Assembly: GCA_016790515.1 (NCBI GenBank)
Contig: JAEUOY010000064.1
Location: 62,001 to 126,000, forward strand
Direction: 5' to 3'
Length of the DNA: 64,000 bases
From: Burkholderiaceae bacterium
GTDB lineage: Bacteria; Pseudomonadota; Gammaproteobacteria; Burkholderiales; Burkholderiaceae_C
The notes beneath the pieces were generated by a model. It was not told the DNA's origin, did no database searches, and saw nothing but the letters and a program-made list of their open reading frames with translations. This document shows positions 9,176 to 18,229 of this stretch, one piece after another (position 1 is the first letter of the stretch; each line of letters opens with the position of its first letter). The translations under genes were made by a program, and so were the position numbers.

Positions 9176-9203
9176 CGTTATCAAAACTGGCTGTTCGATT
9201 ATC
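9176..9203. promoter_or_regulatory. Candidate LysR operator in divergent spacer
   Basis: The spacer between the LysR gene and the ligase operon contains an unusually AT-rich tract. Within it TTATC occurs at 9178-9182 and again at 9199-9203, exactly 21 bases or two helical turns apart. Placement and periodicity suit a LysR tetramer site, but a clear T-N11-A dyad is not obvious, so this is tentative. Confidence 0.3.
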
Positions 9204-9256
9204 CAATCGCAGGCACCGAATCCCTAGAGTGCGGCCACCCCGAACGGAGACATGCG

Positions 9257-10840
9257 ATGAACCTCGGCCTCTACCTCGAACGCAGCGCGACCTTCTGGCC
9301 CGACCGGCCGGCCGTGCTGTTCCGCGACCACGCCCTGAGCTACCGCCAGCTCGAGCAGCGCTCGAACCGGCTGGCTCAGGCGCTGCGGCGGCTCGGCCTG
9401 CAGCGCGGCGACCGCGTCGCCATCGTGTCGCCGAACCGGCCCGAGATCGTCGAGCTCGAATGCGCGTTCTACAAGCTCGGCCTGGTCAAGGTCGCGCTGA
9501 ACTCGCGCTTGGCGGCGGCCGAGCTGGCCGATGAGCTGGCCAACGCCGAGCCGGCGGCCTGCGTCGCCGCGGCGCAGCACCGGGCGCTGGTCGATGTCGC
9601 CGTGGCCGCGCTGCCGGCGCCGAAGGCCCGGATCGCGCTCGACGGTGACGGTGACGGCGACAGCGCCGGCTGGGCCGACTACGAGGCGCTGCTGCGCGGC
9701 GAACCCGACACGCCGATCCGCGAGGACCTGCGCGACGACGAGCTGGCGGTGCTGCACTACACCTCGGGCTCGACCGGCAAGCTCAAGGCCGCGATGCAGA
9801 CCGTGGGCAACCGCTTCGCCTCGCTGCGCAAGATCGTCACCGGCCGCATGCAGGCCGGCCCCGGCGACGTGCTGCTGCTGTGCGGCCCGATCACCCATGC
9901 CAGCGGCATGTTCGTGCAGCCGATGCTGTTCCAGGGCGCGACGATCCTGCTGATGGAAGGCTTCAGGCCGGCCGAGATCCTCGAGGCGATCGAGCGCCAC
10001 CGCGTGACGATGTGCTTCTTCGTGCCGGCGATGATCCATGCGCTGCTGGCCGAGCCGTCGATCCGCAGCCGCGACCTGTCCAGCCTGCGCCTGGTCAGCT
10101 ACGGCGCGGCGCCGATGTCGCCCTCGCGCATCCGCGAGGCCTGGGCCGCCTTCGGGCCGGTGCTGGCGCAGGGCTACGGCGCCGGCGAGACGACCGGCGG
10201 CGTGCTGAGCCTGTCGATCGACGACCACCGGCGCGCGATCGGCGGCGAACGCCCCGAGTTGCTGGCGGCCTGCGGCCGCGCGATCGGCGAGGCCGAGGTG
10301 CGGGTGCTCGACGATGCCGGCCGGCCGGTGCAGGGCGACGCGATCGGCGAGATCTGCGTGCGCGGCCCCGACGTCTTCGCCGGCTACTGGAAGGCGCCCG
10401 AATCGACGCGCGAGGCGCTGGGCGAGATCGGCGGCCAGGACGGCTGGCTGCGCACCGGCGACCTCGCCCGCGTCGATCACGAGGGCTACGTCTACATCGT
10501 CGACCGCAAGAAGGAGATGCTGGTCTCGGGCGGCTTCAACGTCTACCCACGCGAGGTCGAGTCGGTGCTGGCCCAGCATCCCGCGGTCTACGAGGCCTGC
10601 GTGGTCGGCGTGCCCGACGACCACTGGGGCGAGGCGGTCAAGGCCGTCGTCGTGCTGCGCACGGGCCGCGAAGCCGATGCGCGCTCGCTGATGGACTTCT
10701 GCGACGGGCGCCTGGCCGGCTTCAAGCGGCCCCGCTCGGTCGACTTCGTGCCCGCGCTGCCGAAGAACGGCAACGGCAAGCTCTCGCGCAAGGACGTCCG
10801 CGAGCCCTACTGGCAGGGCCGCGAGCGCCGCGTCAACTGA
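9257..10840 (+). CDS. Acyl-CoA synthetase (AMP-binding, class I adenylate-forming)
   Basis: This 527-aa enzyme activates a carboxylic acid to its acyl-CoA through an acyl-adenylate. Motifs appear in order: the phosphate-binding loop '[10 protein letters not shown]' (about 168-177), 'YGAGETTGG', 'GWLRTGDLA', '[20 protein letters not shown]' and the C-terminal lysine region '[15 protein letters not shown]'. The overall pattern is like medium/long-chain or aromatic acid CoA ligases. The start is ATG 9257; an ATG five bases earlier is out of frame and hits a stop. It is the first gene of an operon with an acyl-CoA dehydrogenase and a Bug solute-binding protein, which suggests uptake and beta-oxidation-like use of an organic acid. 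Confidence 0.9.
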   Translation: MNLGLYLERSATFWPDRPAVLFRDHALSYRQLEQRSNRLAQALRRLGLQRGDRVAIVSPNRPEIVELECAFYKLGLVKVALNSRLAAAELADELANAEPAACVAAAQHRALVDVAVAALPAPKARIALDGDGDGDSAGWADYEALLRGEPDTPIREDLRDDELAVLHYTSGSTGKLKAAMQTVGNRFASLRKIVTGRMQAGPGDVLLLCGPITHASGMFVQPMLFQGATILLMEGFRPAEILEAIERHRVTMCFFVPAMIHALLAEPSIRSRDLSSLRLVSYGAAPMSPSRIREAWAAFGPVLAQGYGAGETTGGVLSLSIDDHRRAIGGERPELLAACGRAIGEAEVRVLDDAGRPVQGDAIGEICVRGPDVFAGYWKAPESTREALGEIGGQDGWLRTGDLARVDHEGYVYIVDRKKEMLVSGGFNVYPREVESVLAQHPAVYEACVVGVPDDHWGEAVKAVVVLRTGREADARSLMDFCDGRLAGFKRPRSVDFVPALPKNGNGKLSRKDVREPYWQGRERRVN

Positions 10841-10854
10841 ACCTGGAGACGACG

Positions 10855-12057
10855 ATGGACACCTCCACGAAAGCCGCCTGCAGCGCCGCCTTCGAAGGCT
10901 CGCCGGCCGCTGCCGATGTCATCGCGCGCCTGCAGCGCTTCATTGCCGACGAACTGGTGCCGCTGGCGGCCGCGCACGGCATCAGCCACGAGAAGGGCGC
11001 CGACAAGACGCTGCTGAAGCAGGTGTGGAAGCTGTCGCATGATCGCGGCTTCTACGGCATGACGCTGCCGCGCGCGCTGGGCGGCGCCGGCTTCGGCCTG
11101 GTCGACCAGGTGCTGATCAAGGAGGCGATCTACGCCAGCGGCTCGCCGTTCGCGCCGCATGTGCTGGGCGAGCTGTCCGGCCCGCCGCGGCTGGGCGCGC
11201 TGGTCAGGAGCGCGACGCCCGAGCAGATGCAGCGGCTGGTGCTGCCGGTGGCGCGGGCCGAGAAGGCGATCTGCTTCGCGATCACCGAGCCCGAGGCCGG
11301 CTCCGACGCCGGCGCGCTGCAGACCCGCGCGCGCGCTGATGGCGACGGCTTCGTGCTCGATGGTGTCAAGCGCTTCATCTCCGGCTCGCCGTTCTGCGAC
11401 ATGGCGATCGTCATCGCCGCCACCGGCGACGACCCGGCGCGGCGCGAGACCACCGCCTTCGTCGTCGAGCGCGAGCGGCCGGGATTCCGCATCGAGGCCG
11501 GCTACAAGACGATGGCCGGCCAGTCGCACACCGGCAACATCCACCTGGAGAACTGCCGCATCCCGGCCGCCAACCAGATCGGCGAACGCGGCCGCGGGCT
11601 GGCGCTGGCGCTCGGGCGCATCACCGTCAACCGGCTGCTGCACACGCCGGCGATGCTGGGCCTGGCGCGGCTGGCGCTGGACGATGCGCGCGCCCATGCC
11701 TGCAGGCGCCGCCAGTTCGGCCAGCCGATCGGCGCGTTCCAGGCGGTGCAGCACCTGATCGCCGACATGGCCACCGAGCTGGCGGCCGCGCGCGCGCTGA
11801 TGCTCGCCACCGCGCGCCGGCTCGATGCCGGCGGCGAGGCGCGCGCCGAGGCCTCGATGGCCAAGCTGTTCTGCTCGGAGACGGCGTTCCGCATCGCCGA
11901 CCGCGCGGTGCAGATCCTCGGCGGCGAAGGCATCGTGCAGGGCAGCCGGGTCGAGTTCCTGTTCCGCATGCTGCGCATGTACCGCGTGCTGACCGGCACC
12001 AGCGAGATCCAGCGCAACACGATCGCCCGCGAGCTGCTCGAGCCCGCCGCGGCCTGA
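10855..12057 (+). CDS. Acyl-CoA dehydrogenase family protein
   Basis: A 400-aa flavoprotein of the acyl-CoA dehydrogenase family, which introduces a trans-2 double bond and passes electrons to ETF. Visible motifs are 'AITEPEAGSDAG', 'GVKRFISG', the arginine motif 'RRRQFGQPIGAFQ', 'QILGGEGIVQGS' and the C-terminal 'LTGTSEIQRNTIAREL'. At the position where medium-chain enzymes have the catalytic glutamate (Y-E-G-T) this protein has T-G-T, so the base must lie elsewhere, as in other subfamilies. The start ATG has TGGAGA upstream. It sits 14 bases after the ligase gene, in the same operon. Confidence 0.9.
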   Translation: MDTSTKAACSAAFEGSPAAADVIARLQRFIADELVPLAAAHGISHEKGADKTLLKQVWKLSHDRGFYGMTLPRALGGAGFGLVDQVLIKEAIYASGSPFAPHVLGELSGPPRLGALVRSATPEQMQRLVLPVARAEKAICFAITEPEAGSDAGALQTRARADGDGFVLDGVKRFISGSPFCDMAIVIAATGDDPARRETTAFVVERERPGFRIEAGYKTMAGQSHTGNIHLENCRIPAANQIGERGRGLALALGRITVNRLLHTPAMLGLARLALDDARAHACRRRQFGQPIGAFQAVQHLIADMATELAAARALMLATARRLDAGGEARAEASMAKLFCSETAFRIADRAVQILGGEGIVQGSRVEFLFRMLRMYRVLTGTSEIQRNTIARELLEPAAA

Positions 12058-12093
12058 CCCCCCACCGAGACCGACACCGTCGAGGAGACCACG

Positions 12094-13065
12094 ATGAGAA
12101 CCACTTTCCGCACCGCGCTGGCCACGATCGCACTGGGCCTGGTCCTGAGCACCGGCGCACATGCGCAGGACGGCTACCCCAGCCGCGCGATCCACTGGAT
12201 CGTGCCCTACCTGCCCGGCACCTCGCCGGACAACACCGTGCGCGTCGTCGCCGAGGCGATGGCCAGGTCGCTCGGCCAGCCGGTCGTCGTCGAGAACAAG
12301 CCGGGCGTGGCCGGCAACCTCGGCGCCCAGGCGGCGGCGCGCGCCGCGCCCGACGGCTACACCTGGGTGTATTCGGGCTCGCCGATGGCGGCCAGCATGC
12401 GCATGTACCGCAAGCCCGGCTTCGACGCGATGAAGGACTTCGTCCACGTCGGCCGCATCGGCAGCTCGGACCTGACGGTGGTCACCAGCCCGGGCAGCGG
12501 CATCGCGTCGATGGCCCAGCTGGTCGAGCGCGCGCGCAAGCAGCCGGGGGCGCTGATGTACGCCAGCGGCGGCATCGGATCGCCGGCGCACCTGGGCGCC
12601 GAGCTGACGCTCGGTGCCGCCGGCGTGACGGCAACCCATGTGCCCTACAAGGGCGCGACCGAGTCGACCCAGGCGGTCGTCGGCCGGCAGGTCGACTTCG
12701 CGCTGGCGATCACCTCGGTGGCCTTGCCGCACATCCGCAGCGGCAAGCTGGTGGCGCTGGCGACCAGTGCGCCGAAGCGGCACGACAAGCTGCCCAGGGT
12801 GCCCACGCTGGCCGAAGCCGGCGTGCCGGTGGCGCTGGTGTCGATCGGCGGGCTGTCGGTGCCGGCCGGCACGCCGAAGCCCGTCATCGCGCGCATCGCC
12901 GGCACGCTGAAGGCGGCGCTGGACCGGCCGGAGGTCCAGGCCCGGCTCGACGCACTGGGCGCCGGCGCCGACTGGGCCTCGGCCGACGACTACACCGCCG
13001 CGCTGCGCGCCGAGATCGGCCTGACCGACAGGCTGATGGCCGCGGCCAGGCTCGAGGCGCAGTGA
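12094..13065 (+). CDS. Bug/TctC-family tripartite tricarboxylate transporter substrate-binding protein
   Basis: A 323-aa periplasmic binding protein with a clear Sec signal peptide ('GLVLSTGAHA', cleavage near residue 24). It shows Bug-family landmarks: 'YPSRAIHWIVPY', 'VENKPGVAGNLGA', 'HVPYKGATE', 'LPRVPTLAEAG'. Bug proteins bind carboxylated or amide solutes. Many lack cognate TctA/TctB membrane genes nearby, as here, and may act as orphan receptors or share a transporter. It is the last gene of the acyl-CoA operon, with GAGGAG before its start. The ligand is probably the acid activated by the upstream ligase, by context only. Confidence 0.88.
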   Translation: MRTTFRTALATIALGLVLSTGAHAQDGYPSRAIHWIVPYLPGTSPDNTVRVVAEAMARSLGQPVVVENKPGVAGNLGAQAAARAAPDGYTWVYSGSPMAASMRMYRKPGFDAMKDFVHVGRIGSSDLTVVTSPGSGIASMAQLVERARKQPGALMYASGGIGSPAHLGAELTLGAAGVTATHVPYKGATESTQAVVGRQVDFALAITSVALPHIRSGKLVALATSAPKRHDKLPRVPTLAEAGVPVALVSIGGLSVPAGTPKPVIARIAGTLKAALDRPEVQARLDALGAGADWASADDYTAALRAEIGLTDRLMAAARLEAQ

Positions 13066-13094
13066 GCGGCGCGCGCCGCTGCGCAGGGCTGCCG

Positions 13095-13541
13095 TCAGCA
13101 CCAGCCGAAGTGACTGCGCACCTGCTGCGCGGTGAGGTTGATCGGGTCGGTCGAGGCCTGCGGGAACTGCCGCAGCAGCGGCGAGCGGATGCCGCCGGCG
13201 TTCTGGCCCAGCACCGCGATGCGGCGGATCGTCCAGCCGGCAGCCTCGAACTGTTCCAGGTAGTCCTGCGCGCCGGGGTAGCGCAGCGGGTCGAGCGGGT
13301 TGGCCGACGGCCACAGGCAGCAGATCACCGCGCCGCAGCGCTTGCCGGCCGCCTCCTGCTGGAAATCGGCCGCGCTGGTCTTCGACTCCTGCAGCGCGCC
13401 GACCCGCGCATACAGGCGCAGCGGCGCCGACCGGTTCGCCAGCTGGATGTCGCGCACGCTGCGGTTGAAGCAGCCGGTCAGGCTGCGCACGACCGAGGCC
13501 TTGCGGGTGTTCGAATTGCCGATGACGAGGTAGGTGTCCAT
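13095..13541 (-). CDS. Hypothetical protein, possibly a degenerate P-loop-like fold
   Basis: A 148-aa protein that I do not recognise. The N-terminus reads 'YLVIGNSNTRKASVVRSLTG', a beta strand, glycine loop and helix reminiscent of a small GTPase P-loop, but the canonical GxxxxGK[ST] is not satisfied. Later segments 'GAVICCLWPS' and 'IRRIAVLGQNAGG' look like further buried beta strands, consistent with an alpha/beta nucleotide-binding-type fold. There is no signal peptide. It starts at ATG 13541 on the same strand as the DUF2784 and cutA genes and may be the last gene of that run. Confidence 0.6.
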   Translation of the reverse strand: MDTYLVIGNSNTRKASVVRSLTGCFNRSVRDIQLANRSAPLRLYARVGALQESKTSAADFQQEAAGKRCGAVICCLWPSANPLDPLRYPGAQDYLEQFEAAGWTIRRIAVLGQNAGGIRSPLLRQFPQASTDPINLTAQQVRSHFGWC

Positions 13542-13558
13542 GGGGCCTGCAGCCGGAT

Positions 13559-13957
13559 TCAGCGCCGTGGCGGGCGCCGCCGGGGTGGAAAGTACCACCA
13601 CGAAGCCGCGACCAGCGCCCCGAACAGGGTGTAGGCGGTGGCGAATACCCAGCCCGGTGCCGAGTAGTAGAGCAGGCGCTGCACCCAGTGCTCGATGAAG
13701 CTCTGCTGGTAGCCCGCCGTGCCGGCCTGCATGCGCAGCCAGGATTCCAGCGTTGTCAGCGGGCAGTCGATGCCCAGCCACGACTGCAGCACGACGACCG
13801 CGATCGCGACCAGGTGGGCCAGCCGGAACCCCAGCCGGTTGACCCAGCCCCAGCCGAGGCGGTTGCCGGTGACGATCAGCACCAGGCCGCCGATGACGAA
13901 CACCACGATCGCGAAGTGAAGCACCAGCACCGCGTCGGCCAGGGCCCGGGGCGACAT
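13559..13957 (-). CDS. DUF2784 family membrane protein
   Basis: A 132-aa inner-membrane protein with about three or four hydrophobic helices, the first at residues 10-30. It shows DUF2784 features: 'ADAVLVLHFAIVVFVIGG', 'LGIDCPLTTLESWLR' and 'FIEHWVQRLLYY' before the last helix. The conserved C-P-L-T-x-x-E motif is present. The family has no assigned function. It lies 13 bases downstream of cutA and 17 bases upstream of the hypothetical gene, all on the minus strand, so it is probably co-transcribed with them. Confidence 0.85.
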   Translation of the reverse strand: MSPRALADAVLVLHFAIVVFVIGGLVLIVTGNRLGWGWVNRLGFRLAHLVAIAVVVLQSWLGIDCPLTTLESWLRMQAGTAGYQQSFIEHWVQRLLYYSAPGWVFATAYTLFGALVAASWWYFPPRRRPPRR

Positions 13958-13970
13958 GCTCGGGCGCCGC

Positions 13971-14303
13971 TCAGGCCGGGCGGTCGGACGCTGCGAGCGT
14001 GTTGTCGATCACCCAGGCCCGGTATTCGTCGGTGCAGGCGGCCACCGGCAGGGTGTAGAGCGCCGGCAGCTGGTAGGGATGGAGGGCCCGGATCGCCTGC
14101 ACCAGCGCGTCATGGGCGCGTTGCGTCGTCTTGAACAGCAGCCTGAATTCGGCCTCCTGCTGCAGCGCGCCCTGCCAGGCGTAGACGCTCTCGATCGGGG
14201 TGATCTGCACGCAGGCGGCGAGCCGGCCCTCGACGGCAGCCTGCGCGAGCTTGAGCGCCGCCTCGCGCGAGCCGACGGTGGTGTAGACGGCGAGCAGGTC
14301 CAT
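13971..14303 (-). CDS. cutA: Divalent-cation tolerance protein CutA
   Basis: A 110-aa protein of the CutA family, small trimeric ferredoxin-like proteins linked to copper and other divalent metal tolerance, although their exact role is debated. Signatures are 'VYTTVGSREAALKLAQ', 'RLAACVQI', 'SVYAWQG', 'EFRLLFKTT' and 'HPYQLPAL', the last typical of the family C-terminus. Length matches the usual 105-115. The start is ATG 14303. It follows the PPOX gene after 29 bases on the same strand. Confidence 0.92.
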   Translation of the reverse strand: MDLLAVYTTVGSREAALKLAQAAVEGRLAACVQITPIESVYAWQGALQQEAEFRLLFKTTQRAHDALVQAIRALHPYQLPALYTLPVAACTDEYRAWVIDNTLAASDRPA

Positions 14304-14332
14304 GGTCTGCGGGCGGGTTCGGTCACGCCGGG

Positions 14333-14938
14333 TCAGAGGTCGGGCGCGTAGCGCCGGGCCATCTCTTCGCGGGTCTCGGGCGCGACGACGATGCCGGTCT
14401 GGTCGCTGATCATCTGCCCCGCGCTGGGCAGCGCCGAGCGGTCGACCAGCGCCGAGGGCGACCACAGCTTGGAGCGCATGAAGGCCTTGGCGCAGTGCAG
14501 GTAGGCCGCGGACACCGCCACGCGAACGACCAGCCTGGGCGCGCGGCGCTCGGTCGTGCAGGCGGCGATGTCCTGCGGGTCGAGCGACAGCGTGGCGGCG
14601 CCGTTCACCCGCAGCGTCTCGTCGAAGCCGGGGATCAGGAACAGCAGCCCGACCTGGCCGGTGGCGACGATGTTCTCGAACGAGTCGAGCCGGTTGTTGC
14701 CCGGTGCATCGGGAATCAGCAGGTCGCCTTCGGCAGTGACCTTCACGAAGCCGGGCTCGCCGCCGCGCGGCGAGGCGTCGACGTGGTGGCCGGCATCGCT
14801 GGTCGCCAGGATCACGAACGGCGACAGCGCGATGAAGCTGCGGCAATGCCGGTCGAGCGAGCGGATCTCCTTCCTGACGGCCCGTTCCTGGGGCAGGGCG
14901 TAGAGCTGGCGCAGCGCGGCTGGGGATTCGATCTTCAT
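14333..14938 (-). CDS. Pyridoxamine 5'-phosphate oxidase family flavin-binding protein
   Basis: A 201-aa protein of the PPOX split-barrel fold. It resembles the MSMEG_1061-type FMN-dependent subgroup rather than true PdxH: 'RSFIALSPFVILATSDAG', 'VDASPRGGEPGFVKV', 'DSFENIVATGQVGLLFLIPG' and a late 'AYLHCAKAF' segment. Such proteins bind FMN, F420 or haem and often act as small-molecule reductases. It is cytoplasmic. It starts at ATG 14938 and heads the minus-strand run PPOX-cutA-DUF2784-hypothetical. Confidence 0.85.
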   Translation of the reverse strand: MKIESPAALRQLYALPQERAVRKEIRSLDRHCRSFIALSPFVILATSDAGHHVDASPRGGEPGFVKVTAEGDLLIPDAPGNNRLDSFENIVATGQVGLLFLIPGFDETLRVNGAATLSLDPQDIAACTTERRAPRLVVRVAVSAAYLHCAKAFMRSKLWSPSALVDRSALPSAGQMISDQTGIVVAPETREEMARRYAPDL

Positions 14939-15025
14939 GGCGGTTCCGGCAGGGCCGGCGTGGTTGGCGCAATCGACGGCGCAACTCTGCGGGAACTCGG
15001 CCGCGGCAGCAAGCCCGGCCGCGGC

Positions 15026-15865
15026 CTAACCGGCCTTGGCATAGCGGTGGGTGAAGCGGTCGGATTCGCCGATCGCCAGGTACTTGTCGCGGTCGACCTC
15101 GCCGTTCCTCAGCGTCGGCGGCAGCGCCCACACGCCCTTGGGATGGTCCTTGGTGTCGCGGGGGTTGGCGTTGATCTCACTGCGTTCGACCAGGTTCAGC
15201 CCGGCGGCCCTGGCGCGTTCGATCACCAGGTCTTCGGTGACATAGCCGCTGGCCATCATCTGCGCCAGTGGTGTGCCGGGCGCGGCGCGGTGCTCCTCGA
15301 CGCCGAAGATGCCGCCCGGCTTCAGCGCCCGCGCGAAGGTGCGCAGGCTCTCGTCGAGGTGCTTCTCCTCCAGCCAGTTGTGGATGTTGCGGAAGGTCAG
15401 CACCGCATCGGCGCCGCCGGGTGGGGCGATGTCGGCCATCCGGTCCCAGGCCGGCGGGGTCGGCAGGGTGCCGAGCTTCACGCGCCCGTACAGGGCCGGG
15501 TCGGCGGCCAGCCGCTGCTCGAACGCGGCGCGTGACTTGCGCCGGCCGTCATTCGGGTCGTCGCGGGCGTAATGGGCGGCATGGAGCTGGCCGCGCTCAC
15601 GCAGGTAGTAGGCCAGGATCTCGGTGTACCAGCCGCCGCCGGGGGCCAGCTCGATCACCTGGTGACCGGGCTGGATGCCGAGGAAGCGCAGGGTCTCCAG
15701 CGGGTGCCGTGCCGCATCGCGCTGGCGGTAGGCGGGGCTGCGGTGCGCTCCGTCGACCGCGGCGGCCAGCAGGGCGTCGGCGCTGGTCTGGGCCCGGGCG
15801 GGCAGCGCGGCGCAGGCGGCGAAGGCCAGCGCCCGGCGGCGCGAGATCGGGGGCAGGGTGGGCAT
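15026..15865 (-). CDS. Exported class I SAM-dependent methyltransferase-like protein
   Basis: A 279-aa protein with an N-terminal export signal ('ISRRRALAFAACAALPARA', an arginine-rich start followed by a hydrophobic stretch, possibly Tat). The methyltransferase core has motif I 'VIELAPGGGWYTEIL', 'DAVLTFRNIHNW' and 'RALKPGGIFGVEEHR'. It resembles a group of predicted periplasmic methyltransferases common in proteobacteria. Because SAM is cytoplasmic, the real activity of such exported forms is uncertain. The start ATG 15865 is preceded by GAGAGG; the frame stays open further upstream but overlaps the amidohydrolase gene on the other strand. It is divergent from that gene. Confidence 0.82.
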   Translation of the reverse strand: MPTLPPISRRRALAFAACAALPARAQTSADALLAAAVDGAHRSPAYRQRDAARHPLETLRFLGIQPGHQVIELAPGGGWYTEILAYYLRERGQLHAAHYARDDPNDGRRKSRAAFEQRLAADPALYGRVKLGTLPTPPAWDRMADIAPPGGADAVLTFRNIHNWLEEKHLDESLRTFARALKPGGIFGVEEHRAAPGTPLAQMMASGYVTEDLVIERARAAGLNLVERSEINANPRDTKDHPKGVWALPPTLRNGEVDRDKYLAIGESDRFTHRYAKAG

Positions 15866-15974
15866 GGCGGAAGAGACCTCTCGGTGACAGCCTGGGCGGC
15901 CGCCAGCCATGATCATCGCGCAGCCCGCGGCGGCCTGCCCGGGCCGCTGCGTCCGACTGACCCAGGAGACCCCG

Positions 15975-17039
15975 ATGGCCGACGACACCGCCCCGCCCAA
16001 GTCCCCCGATGCCATCGGCACCGCGGTGGTCGGCAACGACGCCTGGCTGGCAAGGCGCCCGCCCGAGCAGATCCTCGAACCCGAGCTGGCCATCGTCGAT
16101 CCGCACCACCACCTGTGGGACCACAAGCGGCACCGCTACCTGCTCGACGAGCTGCGCGCCGACACGGGGTCCGGCCACCGCATCGTCGCGACGGTGTTCG
16201 TCGACTGCATGGCCTTCTACCGCGCCGACGGCCCGGCGGCGCTGCGCCCGGTCGGCGAGACCGAGTTCGCCAACGGCGTCGCGGCGATGTGCGCCAGCGG
16301 CGTCTACGGCGAGCTGCGCGCCTGCGCCGGCATCGTCAGCTTCGCCGACCTGACGCTGGGCGCCGCGGTGGCCGAGGTGCTGCAGGCGCACGTCGCGGCC
16401 GGGGGTGGACCAGCAGGCAGGTTCAAGGGCATCCGCCATGCCGGCGGCTGGGATGCCAGCCCGATGATCCACAACAGCCACACCAAGCCGAGCCGCGGCC
16501 TGTACGGCGAGGCCGGCTTCCGCCAGGGTTTTGCCCAGCTGGCGCCGCTGGGGCTGTCGTTCGAGGCCTGGCAGTACCACCCGCAACTGCCCGACGTGAC
16601 CGCACTGGCGCGCGCCTTCCCCGACACCGCGATCATCCTGAACCACTGCGGCGGCCCGCTCGGCGTCGGGCCCTATGCCGGCCGCGGCGACGAGACCTTC
16701 GCCCAGTGGCGGCGCGACATCGCCGAGCTGGCCACCTGCCCGAACGTGAACGTCAAGCTCGGCGGCCTGGGCATGCGCATCGGGCCGATCGGCCACCATG
16801 CGCTGCCCGATCCGCCGAGCTCGCAGCAGGTCGCCGACGCCTGGCGGCCGTGGACAGACGCCTGCATCGAGTCCTTCGGCCCGGATCGCTGCATGTTCGA
16901 GAGCAACTTCCCGGTCGACAAGATCAGCGCCGGCTACGCGGTGCTGTGGAACGCCTTCAAGCGCCTGGCCGCCGGCGCGTCGGCCGACGAGAAGGCCGCG
17001 CTGTTCGCCGGCACGGCGCGGCGCGTCTATCGTCTGTGA
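15975..17039 (+). CDS. Amidohydrolase family protein (COG3618, fuconolactonase-like)
   Basis: A 354-aa TIM-barrel metal-dependent hydrolase. The first metal motif is 'VDPHHHLWD', followed by 'RFKGIRHAGGWD', 'HNCGG'-type residues seen as 'ILNHCGGP', 'VNVKLGGLGM' and the late 'FESNFPVDK', the order typical of COG3618 lactonase/amidohydrolase enzymes. These hydrolyse sugar lactones or aromatic lactones such as 2-pyrone-4,6-dicarboxylate. No signal peptide is seen. ATG 15975 was chosen because AGGAG lies seven bases upstream; an ATG at 15909 lacks a ribosome site. It is followed after 28 bases by an MDR dehydrogenase, probably the same operon. Confidence 0.85.
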   Translation: MADDTAPPKSPDAIGTAVVGNDAWLARRPPEQILEPELAIVDPHHHLWDHKRHRYLLDELRADTGSGHRIVATVFVDCMAFYRADGPAALRPVGETEFANGVAAMCASGVYGELRACAGIVSFADLTLGAAVAEVLQAHVAAGGGPAGRFKGIRHAGGWDASPMIHNSHTKPSRGLYGEAGFRQGFAQLAPLGLSFEAWQYHPQLPDVTALARAFPDTAIILNHCGGPLGVGPYAGRGDETFAQWRRDIAELATCPNVNVKLGGLGMRIGPIGHHALPDPPSSQQVADAWRPWTDACIESFGPDRCMFESNFPVDKISAGYAVLWNAFKRLAAGASADEKAALFAGTARRVYRL

Positions 17040-17067
17040 GTTTCGACCTTTTCACTGGAGACATCCC

Positions 17068-18207
17068 ATGACCCTGCCGACCACCGGCCTGCAACTGCGT
17101 TCATTGGTGCAACCCGACGGCGTGCTGCGCCTGTCGCTCGAACCGACCCCGGTGCCCGCGCTGGCCGCCGCCGACGTGCTGGTGCGCATCGAGGCGACGC
17201 CGATCAACCCGTCGGACATCGGCCTGCTGTTCGGCGCCGCCGACCCGGCGACTTTCGAGGTGACCGGCCCGGCCGCGTCGCCGGTGGCCACCGCCCGCAT
17301 CCCCGAGCGGGCGATGCCGGCGATGGCCGCACGGGTCGGCCAATCGATGCCGGTCGGCAACGAGGGCGCCGGCGTGGTGATCGCCGCCGGCGACTCGCCC
17401 GCCGCGCAGGCGCTGCTGGGCAGGACGGTCGCGGTGCTGGGCGGCGCGATGTACGCGCAGTACCGCGCGATCGCCGCGGCGCAGTGCCTGCTGCTGCCCG
17501 AGGGCACGACGCCGGCCGAGGGCGCGTCGTGCTTCGTCAACCCGCTGACCGCGCTGGGCATGACCGAGACGATGAAGCGCGAGGGCCACACCGCGCTGGT
17601 GCACACCGCGGCGGCCAGCAACCTGGGCCAGATGCTCAACCGGATCTGCCTGAAGGACGGCATCGGGCTGGTCAACATCGTGCGCAAGCCCGAGCAGGAA
17701 GCGCTGCTGCGCAGCCAGGGCGCAAAGCACGTCTGCAACATGACGGCGCCGGATTTCATGGCGCAGCTGACCGATGCGCTGGCCGCCACCGGCGCGACGA
17801 TCGCGTTCGACGCCACCGGCGGCGGCACGCTGGCCGGGCAGATCCTGCAGGGCATGGAAGCGGCGATCAACCGCAGCGCCAAGGAATACAGCCGCTATGG
17901 CTCGGCGGTGCACAAGCAGGTCTACCTGTACGGCCACCTCGACACCCGGCCGACCGAGATCCACCGGACCTTCGGCATGGCCTGGGGCGTCGGCGGCTGG
18001 TTGCTGACGCCGTTCCTGCAGAAGATCGGGCCGGAAGGTGCCCAGGCGCTGCGCCAGCGGGTGGCCAGCGAGCTGAAGACCACCTTCGCCAGCCACTACG
18101 CCCGCGAGCTGTCGCTGGCCGAGGCGCTGAGCCTGGAGGCGATCCGCTTCTACGGCGCCCGCAACACCGGCAGCAAGGTGCTGATCAACCCGGCCAGGGG
18201 GTTGTAG
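17068..18207 (+). CDS. Zinc-binding dehydrogenase / MDR-family oxidoreductase
   Basis: A 379-aa medium-chain dehydrogenase/reductase. The N-terminal GroES-like part includes 'VRIEATPINPSDIG' and 'VGNEGAGVVIAAG'; the Rossmann part includes 'ALVHTAAASNLGQML' and 'IAFDATGGGTLAG'. The sequence resembles quinone oxidoreductase-like NADPH enzymes and lacks an obvious catalytic-zinc cysteine set, so it is probably a zinc-independent reductase. The start ATG has ACTGGAG upstream. It lies directly behind the amidohydrolase gene. The substrate is unknown; enones or quinone-like intermediates are plausible for the family. Confidence 0.85.
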   Translation: MTLPTTGLQLRSLVQPDGVLRLSLEPTPVPALAAADVLVRIEATPINPSDIGLLFGAADPATFEVTGPAASPVATARIPERAMPAMAARVGQSMPVGNEGAGVVIAAGDSPAAQALLGRTVAVLGGAMYAQYRAIAAAQCLLLPEGTTPAEGASCFVNPLTALGMTETMKREGHTALVHTAAASNLGQMLNRICLKDGIGLVNIVRKPEQEALLRSQGAKHVCNMTAPDFMAQLTDALAATGATIAFDATGGGTLAGQILQGMEAAINRSAKEYSRYGSAVHKQVYLYGHLDTRPTEIHRTFGMAWGVGGWLLTPFLQKIGPEGAQALRQRVASELKTTFASHYARELSLAEALSLEAIRFYGARNTGSKVLINPARGL

Positions 18208-18229
18208 CCCGGGGCGGCGGCAAGCTCGA

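Noticed and set aside
13066..13080. GC palindrome after the Bug gene as a terminator
   Set aside because: GCGGCGCGCGCCGC is self-complementary but has no loop or T-run, and such strings are expected by chance at this base composition.
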